From assembly GCA_947624925.1 (NCBI GenBank), contig CANQMG010000005.1, positions 1 through 30,655 on the forward strand: a stretch of DNA of 30,655 bases, written 5' to 3'. This document shows, piece by piece, positions 8,618-17,326 of the stretch (the first letter of the stretch is position 1; each line of letters opens with the position of its first letter). The notes under the pieces were generated by a model. That model had not been told where the DNA came from, did not search any database, and saw nothing but the letters and a program-made list of their open reading frames with translations. The translations under genes and the position numbers were made by a program. The stretch comes from an uncultured Clostridia bacterium (GTDB lineage: Bacteria; Bacillota; Clostridia; TANB77; CAG-508).

Positions 8618-10874
8618 TTACTGCTCTATTAATTTTATTTCTAGAATGTGACGTTGAATGATTAATAAGTCTAATGATGAAGGTACTTTTCCATTTTTAT
8701 TTATATTTCCTGCTTTTAAAAATACTCCATCCATTTTTTTAATTTCTAGAATATGTCTTTGCAATACTAATAAATCTACACTATTTATTTTTCCATCCCC
8801 ATTTACATCTCCATATAATATAAATGTATATTCTATAATAACTTGATCTTCCTCATCTTTTATAACTAGCTTTGAGCCTGTACCTATAAGTTTATCATCA
8901 CTATCTAATAATTCTCCGCTACTATTATATATTTCTATTTTATAAATAGTATTTATTTGTTTTTTTACACTACCTACTGAATTATCGTTATTATCTAATC
9001 CAGATATTTCATTTCCGCTTATTTTTAATTTATCTGAAAATGACAATTCAGATTTATCAATTTTTTTATTTACTGTAACTTCTATTTTCTTTTCAATTTT
9101 ACTATCTTCTGATGTTACTATTATATTAGTTTTTCCTTGACTTAATGCTGTAATTGTTCCATCCAAGCTAATAGATGCTATCTTATCATCTTCTACCTTG
9201 AATGTTACATTTTTATTACTAGCATCATCTGGATAAATTATTGCATTTATTTTAAAAGTATCTCCTACTTGCAATATGAGGTTTTGTGTATCTATTTGCA
9301 TATCTGTAACAGGACTGTATACCGTAACTTCTATACTATTTGATGAAACATTAGAATCCTTTGCTTTTGCTGTAATTGTTGTTTTTCCTGAACTTACTGC
9401 TGTTATATTTCCTTGTTTATCTACGATTGCAACACCTTCGTTACTAGAAATAAAATCTATTGGTTGCTGTTTTGCCACTTCTGGTAATATATTCACACCT
9501 AATTTAGCTGTTTGATATTTATTTAATAACGTATTATCTAAGGAAATTTCTATTTTATCTATTTTTACATCTGGAACTTTTGTTAAATACTGAGAAAAAA
9601 CATATCCTATAATTCCATTTGACAATCTAACTCTATCCCATATTTCTCCTGCTTGTTTTCCTTTTGCTATTCTAGTTAATTTTTCATTACTACTTATTTT
9701 AGTAATAACTTCATACGATGTACCTGGTCCAGACCTAACATAAACATTACCAGTTGTATTGTTATATACCTTTTCATTTTGACTTGTAAAATCTTTTTCA
9801 TTTATATTAGGACTTTGCATTGGAATCTCTGGCATATTATTGTATATAGGTATAGTAAATGATATTGATGAACTTAATAAATTACTATCTGAATACCCTT
9901 TATATATTGAATTTGATTCACTATATGGTGCAAGAACATTTGTCATATATTGATGCCAAAATAGACTATTACTTCTTTCATCATTAACATCAAATTTTTG
10001 TAAATATATTGTATTTTGCCCAACATTTATATAGCTAGAACCTATAAATATTCCTCCTCCGGTTATAGCTTTCTGTTTTGTATCCCATGGTATTAAATAT
10101 TTTGTTTTTGTTTCACTTGATGCACCATTTCCATCTCTAGCAAATCTAAGTCCATTTTTTATTGCTCCTAATTCTTCTGTTGAGCTTGTAGCACCAATAT
10201 TATAAAAATTATATAGTCCTTCAAATCCGGCTAACTCTTCCACTTATAGAGGCATGAGATAAAAATGGTCCAACCTCTTGCTTAATTCTCGAAGCTAAAT
10301 GATAACCACTAACCTTTGAAGTTTTCGCACCTTCTAGTATAAGCTGAGAATATTTCTCCTTCATCGTTACCGTTTTACCATCAGATGTTAAATATTTTAC
10401 AATTGTATTATAAAACTCTGTACCATATAAAATTTTTTCAATACCATCTAATTCATTTGTAGTTTCATCATATGTTAATGTTTCAAATTGAAAGATTCTA
10501 ACTTCATTTAAAAAATTTCTTGGATCCATACAGTATTCTACAGCTTTTCTTGATGAATCTACCCAACCTTTATCTACTTCAATATTATACTTTCCTGCAC
10601 TTGTATTTTTCCAATTATCTGAATATGATTTTGGAACTAGATTTTTTCCAAAAACATTTTCTTTATTTATAACATCATTCCAATCTAAATTTGTATATAA
10701 AGCTGTGAATTTCCAATTAGGATGTTTATTTTGTAATTCTAAAAGATATGGTCTATAACTATCTGGAAAACTACCTATACCATCTTTTTTATCAGAAGCA
10801 TTTACTTTATATATGCTAAAAGCAAAAAAATATATTAAAAAAATTATAAAAACCTTTTTTAATTTATTATACAT
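8618..10874 (-). CDS. Secreted dockerin-bearing N-acetylglucosaminidase, frame restored by +1 shift at CGG
   Basis: Two overlapping frames make one 751-aa protein if C10229 is skipped. Order: signal peptide (1-26); an N-terminal domain (about 38-75, PDSYRPYLLELQNKHPNWKF); a GH73-type glucosaminidase domain with YHLASRIKQE (probable catalytic Glu200) in frame one and GFEGLYNFYNIGA (from Gly216) in frame two; a bacterial SH3 domain (about 370-434, GNVYVRSGPGTSYEV); two Big2-type Ig domains (about 436-519 and 521-603); and a C-terminal type I dockerin (687-751). The first dockerin loop is GDVNGDGKINSVD; the second is degenerate, with Asn for Asp. It should cleave peptidoglycan glycan strands outside the cell. 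Start ATG 10874 has GGAAGG 5 nt upstream. The GTG at 10243 that would open the second frame has no ribosome site and would cut the catalytic domain in half. Confidence 0.85.
10226..10229 (-). other. +1 recoding site C-GGA (in-frame CGG) in the glucosaminidase gene
   Basis: The - strand codons read AGA GTT AGC CGG ATT TGA, so frame zero stops two codons after CGG. Skipping the C gives AGC GGA TTT GAA GGA, that is S-G-F-E-G, which runs into the conserved GLYNFYNIGA segment of the same domain. The landing residue is Gly216. Confidence 0.85.
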
Positions 10875-10891
10875 ATCTACCTTCCAATAGT

Positions 10892-10931
10892 TAATGATTT
10901 TAGACAATATTTGCAATACCTAAAATCATTA
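10892..10931. repeat. 12-bp inverted repeat in the leader of the glucosaminidase gene
   Basis: TAATGATTTTAG (10892-10903) and its exact complement (10920-10931) are separated by 16 bp. The repeat lies just upstream of the ribosome site (10880-10885), between sortase 2 and the hydrolase. It could be a hairpin that tunes expression or a regulator site. No T run follows on the - strand. Confidence 0.45.
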
Positions 10932-10973
10932 TTATTTTATATGTGTAGTATTTGTATAATTTTTTTAAAAAAT

Positions 10974-11592
10974 TCATATTTGTTTAGCTTTTACAATAAT
11001 TCTATAATTTGCATTATCAGAACACGTTATTAACGTAACCTCTCTTTTTCCTTGTGTATCTTGAGATAAGCAACTTACATTAGATGGTTTTACCCTATAA
11101 ATGTCATAAATCTCATATTCTATGTTGTTATTTATTTTATCATATAAACTAAATTTATCTCCTATTTCTAATTTTTTTAGCTTTCCAAACATTTTATTAT
11201 TTAGATAATTATGTCCTGCTATGCAAAAATTGCCGTATTTCATTTGGATTAGGTCCCCAAAATTTAGTTACTGATATCTCTAGTGCTTTTGGGCTATACT
11301 CTGATAATACATAGGTTTCTACATTTATTTTTGGAATTGTTAGTTTTGCAATTGATTCATATCCTTTATACTTTTTTAAAACAATGTCAGTTTCTTTTTC
11401 TTCAATAGTTTCGTCAGAAATAGATTTTTCTGTTATAACATTATTATACTCATTACTTTTTTCTTCTTCAAATTTTATATTTTCTTCATTTAGTTTATTA
11501 TCTAAGACAAAGAAAAATAAAATTAGAATTGTTATTATAATTATAATTTTAATAATTTTTATTATTTTTCCTAATCTTCTATCTTTTTTCAT
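10974..11592 (-). CDS. Sortase 2, frame restored by +1 shift at CGG
   Basis: Two frames join into one 205-aa sortase if C11235 is skipped. It has a short basic N-terminus, one TM helix (about 11-30), an acidic stalk (32-70), then the sortase fold from KLTIPKINVETYVL (83) on. His127 (IAGHNYLNN), Cys190 (TLITC) and Arg197 (NYRIIVKA) form a complete catalytic triad. Unshifted translation ends nine codons after the shift point, before His, Cys and Arg, so it would be inactive. In sortase 1 of this window the same place reads NEVGNTVIMGHNY without a break, which supports the restored NEIGNFCIAGHNY. Start ATG 11592 has AAGGAG about 10 nt upstream. It lies between the LPKTG protein gene and the dockerin hydrolase, so it probably anchors the LPKTG protein. 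Confidence 0.88.
11232..11235 (-). other. +1 recoding site C-GGC (in-frame CGG) in sortase 2
   Basis: The - strand codons read AAT GAA ATA CGG CAA TTT TTG, and frame zero reaches TAA nine codons from CGG. Skipping the C gives GAA ATA GGC AAT TTT TGC, that is E-I-G-N-F-C, matching E-V-G-N in sortase 1. The landing residue is Gly120. Confidence 0.88.
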
Positions 11593-11631
11593 AATGTAGC
11601 TTTCTCCTTGCATCTTATGTATAAACAAATT

Positions 11632-11637
11632 ATTATA
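11632..11637 (-). promoter_or_regulatory. Possible -10 element of sortase 2
   Basis: A TATAAT on the - strand lies about 40 bp before ATG 11592. The -35 position (11655-11660, CATCTT) is poor, so this is a weak call. Confidence 0.35.
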
Positions 11638-11663
11638 GGATAGTAGAATTTATGAAGATGAGC

Positions 11664-11682
11664 AGGCATAAGTAACCTGCCC
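11664..11682 (-). terminator. Small G+C hairpin after the LPKTG gene
   Basis: GCAGG and CCTGC arms in the stretch 11662-11682 can form a 5-bp stem about 50 bp past the stop of the LPKTG gene. No T run follows, so it is a poor terminator and read-through into sortase 2 is possible. Confidence 0.3.
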
Positions 11683-11732
11683 ATACAACATTTTTTAGAT
11701 TTATCCATTATCTCGTAATAATGAATTTTATA

Positions 11733-12734
11733 CTAATTTGCTTTTTGTTTTTTATTTACAAAAACATATATTCCACACAATGCAACTATTATTGTAGAAA
11801 TAACTTCATAAATATTTATACCAGTTTTTGGTAATGTAGTAGGTTGCTCTTTTGGAGTTTCTTTATTTTCTACTACTTCATTTTCAGTTTCTGCAACATT
11901 TATAGTAAAGTCTTTTGATGAAATAACTGTATCATCATTATCCATATCTATTAATTTTAAAGTTAAAGTATACTTACCAGATTTACTAAATATACCTTTG
12001 AAACTTAATTCTTGATTAACAACTCCACCTAATTCATAACCTTCGACATCTCCCCAGCCGTCATTAATAAGGTCATATTCTACTCCTGATTCATCTATTC
12101 CAGTTATTTTAACTTGAGCATCTTCTGGAGTTGAAACTTTAGCTAATAATCTTACATGTCCATAATATTTTCCCATAGTAGATTTTGTTGTAATTTTTAA
12201 AGTCTTTTCTTTTTCCTTAACAATTTTTCCATCATATATTAAATCCAATGTATAATCTTTATAATCTGGCTCTACTTTTATATCTTTTCTAATTTCTGCA
12301 ATGTCATCATATGACTCTGCTTCTTCATTTGCTAATCCTGTAGCTGATATTATAAATTGAGTAGGGTTTGAAGTTGTAATTCCTTCTATAGCTTTAAAAG
12401 TAATAGTTATTTTATTTGTAGGATTTTTTCCTCCTTGTTTGTCATAATTTGTAATTATAACTTTTTTACCAGTCCCCATGTCATCTTCTATATCATTTGC
12501 AATTCCTTCATCTACTTCTACATATTCAAATAATTTATCATCATATTTTATAGTGAATGTATATGCAGCTAATGGTTTTTCAAAATTTAAAGTTAGTTTA
12601 ACATCAGTTCCTGGATATACTATTTCTTTATCTGTTACTGCATTAATATTTACAGTATCTGCGTATAAATTTAATGAAAAAAAGCATAATGAGAATAATA
12701 GAATAAATGTTAAAATGTAAAATAATTTTTTCAT
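11733..12734 (-). CDS. LPKTG cell-wall-anchored cohesin-like surface protein
   Basis: The 333-aa precursor has a signal peptide (about 1-26), then a cohesin-like beta-sandwich (about 27-150) with the typical YPGTDVKLTLNF and YTFTIKYDDKLFEYVEV strands. A second, unassigned beta-rich domain (about 155-285) and a Glu/Pro/Thr linker follow. The C-terminus is a full sorting signal: LPKTG at 301-305, a hydrophobic helix and the basic tail NKKQKAN. A sortase should cut between T and G and link the protein to peptidoglycan. Sortase 2 is 141 bp downstream on the same strand. The cohesin-like domain is a candidate wall-side partner for the dockerin of the nearby hydrolase. Start ATG 12734 has GGAGG 8 nt upstream. 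The sorting signal is sure; the binding partner is inferred. Confidence 0.88.
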   Translation of the reverse strand: MKKLFYILTFILLFSLCFFSLNLYADTVNINAVTDKEIVYPGTDVKLTLNFEKPLAAYTFTIKYDDKLFEYVEVDEGIANDIEDDMGTGKKVIITNYDKQGGKNPTNKITITFKAIEGITTSNPTQFIISATGLANEEAESYDDIAEIRKDIKVEPDYKDYTLDLIYDGKIVKEKEKTLKITTKSTMGKYYGHVRLLAKVSTPEDAQVKITGIDESGVEYDLINDGWGDVEGYELGGVVNQELSFKGIFSKSGKYTLTLKLIDMDNDDTVISSKDFTINVAETENEVVENKETPKEQPTTLPKTGINIYEVISTIIVALCGIYVFVNKKQKAN

Positions 12735-12783
12735 GAAATTTTCCTCCCTCTTTAATTAGTTATTTTAAATAACAAATTTTTTT

Positions 12784-12812
12784 AAATTATGTTATATAAA
12801 ATATTTTGTCAA
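12784..12812 (-). promoter_or_regulatory. Promoter of the LPKTG protein gene
   Basis: The - strand has TTGACA (12807-12812), a perfect -35. Downstream are possible -10 hexamers TAATTT (17-nt spacer, 12784-12789) or CATAAT (15-nt spacer, 12786-12791). The exact -10 is unsure. Confidence 0.55.
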
Positions 12813-12862
12813 AATTTCTTAAATATATTTAGTAATTAAATACATAAAAAACTAAATTTCTC

Positions 12863-12894
12863 CAAAAAAAATAACATAGCTTTTTACTATGTTA
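12863..12894 (-). terminator. Intrinsic terminator of the MFS transporter gene
   Basis: An 8-bp stem (TAACATAG at 12872-12879 with CTATGTTA at 12887-12894) and a 7-nt loop are followed on the - strand by eight T (12864-12871), 15 bp past the stop at 12909. Confidence 0.85.
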
Positions 12895-12908
12895 CTTTTA
12901 TGAAATTT

Positions 12909-14216
12909 TTAAAATTTTACATCATCTTCTGAATATTGCTTAGGTTTTAGTCCAAATCTTGTCCTCATATAGTCTAATACAACAATCATTAACGCAAGGG
13001 AACCTAGTGAAACTAATAGAATAGCATATTTTATATTATTAATCTCTAAAATTGCAGAACCTATCAAAGCAATTAGTCCACAAGAAAGAGATGTAATTAA
13101 ATTGTATATAAATGTAATTTTTTCTCTTGATTCTGGTTGGGTAAAATTTTTCAAATATTTTCCTTGAACAATATTCCATTGTGAAGTACATATTCTATTT
13201 ACTACATATAATAATAAAATAATAGGTACTGCAATATCATTAGTTGTAATTAGTGATATACATCCAACTGCAACCCATGAAATTATATAAGTTAAAGATA
13301 TATAACTAAGTGTTTTATTTTTCAATTTATCTTGAATTTTTTGAACATAACCTACTGATAGCCCAGCAATTAAGCTTAACATCGCTATTATAATAGAATA
13401 CTGCTCTGGACTTACTCCAGATGAAGTTAGAAGTTCACTTCTATATGTATCAAAAATTTTAATTATACCCAAGAAAACAGAACCAAATAATATATAGGCT
13501 TTTATTCTTTTAGATTTTTTTACAAATTTAAAAGACACAACAATATCAGTTTTATATTCTTTTATAAAATCTCCTATTTTTTTCCTTTTTTCTTTTTTTA
13601 CTACATAAATATCTTTAAATTTAAAAGACATAAATAACGATATAGCCAAGCAAACAGCACAAATACTCATTGGTATATAGTTATTAATTACAAATAAATA
13701 TCCTGCCATAATTGAAAGCACTGCATCAAAAACATAATATCCACTTCCGCCTTTAGATTCAAGTTTAGTATATAAGCCATCTCCACCTTTAGTAGCAACT
13801 GAATCATACAATAAATTACTATCACATATTGCTTTTATATTATATCCAAATGCTGATATAAATTGTGATATACATATAAAAAACAAATTAGGAGAAAACA
13901 TTAAAACAAAAATATGTAAAAATACAAAAAAGTTTCCTAAAATAATACTTTTTCTTTTTCCTAAATATTCTGAAATAATTACTGATGGAATCTGTAATAT
14001 TAATTTAGAAATAACATAAGAGGCAGATACAATTAATACCTTACTTGGAGTTATGCCTTTAGTTATTGTCAAAAATAAATATTCAATTGAATAATAGCAT
14101 AGCAAATCCCAAGCAAAGACTTTATAAATTGGATACAAAACAGCATTTTTTCTTCTTGCAGCATTTTTTTTCTTATTTACTTTATTTTTATCTTTTGTTA
14201 TAAGTTTAGATGACAT
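12909..14216 (-). CDS. MFS-type transporter
   Basis: The protein is 435 aa from ATG 14216. This start is chosen because AAAGGAGAT lies just before it; an in-frame upstream ATG at 14276 would add 20 polar residues and lacks such a site. A very basic N-terminus (Lys/Arg-rich, about 1-25) is followed by about 12 hydrophobic helices. The loop after helix 2 has the short basic segment EYLGKRKSI, like the G-x-x-x-D-R-x-G-R-[RK] loop of MFS carriers. A Gly-rich loop (KLESKGGSGYYVFDA) follows helix 4-5. The helices end in MRTRFGLKPKQ. The family is the major facilitator superfamily; the substrate is unknown. It is followed by a strong terminator and preceded by the terminator of the 483-aa gene, so it is a single-gene unit. 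Confidence 0.8.
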   Translation of the reverse strand: MSSKLITKDKNKVNKKKNAARRKNAVLYPIYKVFAWDLLCYYSIEYLFLTITKGITPSKVLIVSASYVISKLILQIPSVIISEYLGKRKSIILGNFFVFLHIFVLMFSPNLFFICISQFISAFGYNIKAICDSNLLYDSVATKGGDGLYTKLESKGGSGYYVFDAVLSIMAGYLFVINNYIPMSICAVCLAISLFMSFKFKDIYVVKKEKRKKIGDFIKEYKTDIVVSFKFVKKSKRIKAYILFGSVFLGIIKIFDTYRSELLTSSGVSPEQYSIIIAMLSLIAGLSVGYVQKIQDKLKNKTLSYISLTYIISWVAVGCISLITTNDIAVPIILLLYVVNRICTSQWNIVQGKYLKNFTQPESREKITFIYNLITSLSCGLIALIGSAILEINNIKYAILLVSLGSLALMIVVLDYMRTRFGLKPKQYSEDDVKF

Positions 14217-14326
14217 ATTATCTCCTTTTATTATATTTCTTGGAATTTGTATATCACATATATTGTAATTTTTCAATATTAGTAATAAGCTTGTAATATA
14301 ATCTTAATGTAAATGTTATAAAAACT

Positions 14327-14360
14327 TGACCCAGACTGTCAAAATTTGACAGTCTGGGTC
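14327..14360 (-). terminator. Strong intrinsic terminator of the 483-aa gene
   Basis: A near-perfect palindrome (GACCCAGACTGTCAAA and its complement, 14328-14360) is much richer in G+C than its surroundings. It ends 10 bp before the stop at 14370 and is followed on the - strand by AAGTTTTT. Confidence 0.85.
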
Positions 14361-14369
14361 TGACCTAAA

Positions 14370-15821
14370 TTATCTTTCTCCTATTGGATTTGAATTTGGC
14401 TTTGGCTTTTTTCCAGCTAATGCAGCAGATGTGCTTGTATGATATGTTTTATTTAAATCTTTAATTTTATTTTTATAATATCTATTTTCTAACATACATA
14501 TTATGCTTGTAAGTTCAATATAGCCATCGTCATTATCATATTCAGGTAGTTTACCTGTTTTTTTAGCTAATCTCATAAAATTCTCTAAATCTTGTTGACA
14601 TATATCTACTAACATTACTCCTCTAAAATCTGAGAATTCTATTGCTAAAGTTAAATGATTATCTTCAGAATCTTGATCATCTTTTAATATTCCATATTTT
14701 TTTACGTTCATATCTTTTTGAAGTAATTTTATTATATTGATAATTTCTAATATTGCTACCTGATTTCTTATCATTTCATTATTTTTTATTTCATCTTCTT
14801 TATCTTTAACATCATCTCTCAAACTTGAAACTTGTAAGCCGTTATCTATTAAAAACTTCCTATATTCTTCTTCAAGTTCAGGAGTAACTTCAACATTATT
14901 AAGAGCTATTTTTCTTGTTATTAAAAATTTTGTTATAAGTTTTTTAAGATGTTCAGAATCAAGCTCATTAATTTTATTCGAATCTTTAATACATAATTCA
15001 TCCCATAAATTATTTTCATCTATTATTTGCATAACTATAGACATAAGCTGCATTTCTTTGTAATATCTAGACTTCCAATAATAATCCATAATACATAATG
15101 TTTCTAGAGATAAACGTTCAAGATTTTCTGAAGAATAAGCATCTAATACACCAATATCTTCTGTATCTTTAACTAATTTGCCATCTTGATATTGTTCATC
15201 AGGTATTGGATTTTGTTTCACAAGCTCCAAACCTTCTAATCCTAATTCTTTTGCTTTATCATTATACATTTTAATATATTCATCTAAAAATCCAAATTCA
15301 TTCAGATATGATATACTTTTTTGAATTGACTGTATAAACGTATCTTTCGTACTTCTTCCCAATTTACTCTTATTTTCTTTTAAATAATCAGAAATTTCCT
15401 TATATGTTGGATTCTTTTTATTATTTTCTCTAATAAACTGTCTTAATGTTGATATAATTTCTTTTTCTAAATCTACATCTATTTTTAGATTTTCTTGACT
15501 TGCATTATTTTCCTTTTCTAAAGCCTCATTCCATAATTTTTTAAATTGATTTGGATCTTCAATAATTTCTAGTAACTTTTTTAATCCTTTATACTGCAAA
15601 AATAAAAAATATTTGCTTTGTAATTTTGGATCAGCCTGATTTTCATTTTTATAAAATTCCAAAAATTCTTGAATAACTTCTTTATTTGTCATTTCACCTT
15701 CTGTATTCTCTGAAAAATTAGCTAAATATGCATTTAATCTTTTTAATAAATTAATAATTCCTTCATTTTCTACATTCAGCTCTTCACATTCTTTAGCAAT
15801 CTCACTTATTTTAATATCCAT
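14370..15821 (-). CDS. Hypothetical helical protein, 483 aa
   Basis: I do not recognise a family. The protein is acidic and almost wholly helical, with no signal peptide, TM helix or Cys pattern, so it is likely cytoplasmic. Residues about 1-150 contain charged helices (an LLKRLNAYLANF segment and a KYFLFLQYKGLKKLLEII segment). The middle (about 200-330) holds a conserved-looking core (LSLETLCIMDYYWKSRYYKEMQLM). Residues 330-400 are coiled-coil-like (SSLRDDVKDKEDEIKNNEM). The last 20 residues are a disordered Pro/Ser/Lys tail (GKKPKPNSNPIGER). It has its own promoter (15848-15876), an AAGGAG site and a strong terminator, so it is a monocistronic, expressed gene. Confidence 0.6.
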   Translation of the reverse strand: MDIKISEIAKECEELNVENEGIINLLKRLNAYLANFSENTEGEMTNKEVIQEFLEFYKNENQADPKLQSKYFLFLQYKGLKKLLEIIEDPNQFKKLWNEALEKENNASQENLKIDVDLEKEIISTLRQFIRENNKKNPTYKEISDYLKENKSKLGRSTKDTFIQSIQKSISYLNEFGFLDEYIKMYNDKAKELGLEGLELVKQNPIPDEQYQDGKLVKDTEDIGVLDAYSSENLERLSLETLCIMDYYWKSRYYKEMQLMSIVMQIIDENNLWDELCIKDSNKINELDSEHLKKLITKFLITRKIALNNVEVTPELEEEYRKFLIDNGLQVSSLRDDVKDKEDEIKNNEMIRNQVAILEIINIIKLLQKDMNVKKYGILKDDQDSEDNHLTLAIEFSDFRGVMLVDICQQDLENFMRLAKKTGKLPEYDNDDGYIELTSIICMLENRYYKNKIKDLNKTYHTSTSAALAGKKPKPNSNPIGER

Positions 15822-15847
15822 ATTACTCTCCTTTACATAACATTTTT

Positions 15848-15876
15848 ATTATAGCATACTGTTTACATAAATTCAA
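15848..15876 (-). promoter_or_regulatory. Promoter of the 483-aa gene
   Basis: The - strand reads TTGAAT (15871-15876), 17 nt, then TATAAT (15848-15853) with an extended TGC just upstream. It lies 27 bp before ATG 15821. Confidence 0.75.
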
Positions 15877-15885
15877 GTATATTTT

Positions 15886-15917
15886 ACAAAAAATACCATA
15901 ATAATTCATTATGGTAT
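15886..15917 (-). terminator. Intrinsic terminator of the flavodiiron-rubredoxin operon
   Basis: A 10-bp perfect stem (ATACCATAAT 15893-15902 with ATTATGGTAT 15908-15917) has a 5-nt loop and is followed on the - strand by six T. It lies 15 bp past the rubredoxin stop. Confidence 0.85.
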
Positions 15918-15931
15918 CTTCTTAGTTTATT

Positions 15932-16069
15932 TTATTCTTCTACTTTTTCAAACATATCTTTTGAAACTCCACATAATGGACATGTCCAATCATCTGGTAA
16001 TTCTTCAAATTTTGTTCCTTCTGCTTCTTCATCATATATGTATCCACATATTTTGCATTGATATTTCAT
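15932..16069 (-). CDS. Rubredoxin
   Basis: This 45-aa protein has two CxxC metal-binding knuckles, CKIC (5-8) and CPLC (30-33), and the conserved GYIYDEE and DDWTCPLCGV segments. Rubredoxin is a one-iron electron carrier in the cytoplasm. GGAGGTGAT stands 5 nt before ATG 16069, and the gene starts 13 bp after the flavodiiron stop. The two form an operon in which rubredoxin passes electrons to the flavodiiron protein for O2 or NO reduction. The short form (45 aa rather than 52-54) is within the known range. Confidence 0.96.
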   Translation of the reverse strand: MKYQCKICGYIYDEEAEGTKFEELPDDWTCPLCGVSKDMFEKVEE

Positions 16070-16082
16070 TTTTTATCACCTC

Positions 16083-17258
16083 CTACATATTTAATAGCTC
16101 TTTAACTAGCTCTTTCATTTGCTCTATATTTTCATTGTTCATTGTTGTTTTTATAGTTATAGTATTTTCGCATATTTTCATATCTTTCATTTTTTCAATT
16201 ATACTTCTCATAGTTCTTCCAGCAGATGGAGCCCATGTTCCATTTTCTATTATTGCAATTTTTCTATTTTGATAATTTTTGCCTTTTAAAGAATTTAAGA
16301 AATGTTCCATTGGGGGAAAAACTTCACCATTATAGCTTGATGCAGCTACAACAATTTTATCATATCTAAAAGCATCTTCTATTGCCTCAGCCATATCATC
16401 TAATACAAGATTTGTTAAAACAACTTTTTTAGCACCTTGTTCTTTAAAAATCTCTGCAAGTTTTTCTGCAGCAATTTTAGTATTTCCATGAATTGATGCA
16501 TATGCTATTAACACACCATCATCTTCTGGTTTATAACTACTCCATGTATCATATTTTCCAATGTAATAATCTAAATTTTCTTTTAAAATTGGGCCATGTA
16601 AAGGACATATAATATTTATATCTAATGTTGCAGCTTTTTTTAATAATGCCTGTACTTGCATACCGTATTTTCCAACAATATTAAAGTAATATCTACGCGC
16701 TTCACAAGTCCAGTCTTCATCTGTTTCTATAGTTCCAAATTTTCCAAATCCATCTGCTGCAAATAAAACTTTTTCGCTTTTTTCGTATGTAACCATAACT
16801 TCTGGCCAATGTACCATAGGAGCCATAAAAAATTGTAATGTATGGCTACCAATATTTAATTCGTCCGCTTCTTTTACAATTATTTTTCTGTTTTCTAAAT
16901 CTGCTATGTCAAAGAATTGATTTATCATACCAAAAGTTTTTTCATTACCTATTATTTTCATTTCTGGATATTTATCAGTAAGTAACTTAATATTATATGA
17001 ATGGTCTGGCTCTAAATGAGAAACAACTAAATAATCAACCTTTTCTCCATTTAATTCATTTTCTAAATTTTTAACCCATTCATCAGTAGCTCTTTTATCA
17101 ACAGTATCCATAACTACATTTTTTTCGTCTTTTATTAAATATGAGTTATATGACATTCCATTTGGTACTATATATTGTCCTTCGAACAACTTTATATCTT
17201 TATCATCTACTCCAATATATTTTATACTATCTGTAACATATCTTTTATTTGTTTCCAT
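16083..17258 (-). CDS. Flavodiiron protein (A-type flavoprotein, FprA-like)
   Basis: This 391-aa cytoplasmic enzyme reduces O2 to water and/or NO to N2O and protects anaerobes. The N-terminal metallo-beta-lactamase-like domain holds the diiron ligands in HLEPDH (His81, Glu83, Asp85, His86), His150 (MVHWPEV), Asp169 (AADGFG) and His221 (PLHGP). The C-terminal flavodoxin domain (about 248-391) begins with VLIAYASIHGNTK, the FMN phosphate loop. All ligands are present. The electron donor rubredoxin is the next gene. A good promoter and GGAGG precede ATG 17258. It diverges from feoB over 152 bp, so iron- or oxygen-dependent control of both from the shared region is plausible but not shown. Confidence 0.96.
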   Translation of the reverse strand: METNKRYVTDSIKYIGVDDKDIKLFEGQYIVPNGMSYNSYLIKDEKNVVMDTVDKRATDEWVKNLENELNGEKVDYLVVSHLEPDHSYNIKLLTDKYPEMKIIGNEKTFGMINQFFDIADLENRKIIVKEADELNIGSHTLQFFMAPMVHWPEVMVTYEKSEKVLFAADGFGKFGTIETDEDWTCEARRYYFNIVGKYGMQVQALLKKAATLDINIICPLHGPILKENLDYYIGKYDTWSSYKPEDDGVLIAYASIHGNTKIAAEKLAEIFKEQGAKKVVLTNLVLDDMAEAIEDAFRYDKIVVAASSYNGEVFPPMEHFLNSLKGKNYQNRKIAIIENGTWAPSAGRTMRSIIEKMKDMKICENTITIKTTMNNENIEQMKELVKELLNM

Positions 17259-17283
17259 TTTCTATCCTCCTTTTACTTTTTCG

Positions 17284-17312
17284 ATTATATCATTACTTAA
17301 ATTTAGTTGCAA
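17284..17312 (-). promoter_or_regulatory. Promoter of the flavodiiron-rubredoxin operon
   Basis: The - strand reads TTGCAA (17307-17312), 17 nt, then TATAAT (17284-17289), 26 bp before ATG 17258. Confidence 0.75.
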
Positions 17313-17326
17313 TATTTTTTTCTTAT

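Noticed and set aside
10241..10243. GTG at 10241-10243 as the start of a separate dockerin protein
   Set aside because: It has no ribosome site, splits the glucosaminidase domain and lacks a signal peptide. The upstream frame carries the missing half.
14328..14360. The G+C-rich palindrome as a mobile-element end or attachment site
   Set aside because: It sits right after a stop codon and is followed by a T run, so a terminator explains it. No partner repeat or transposase is present.
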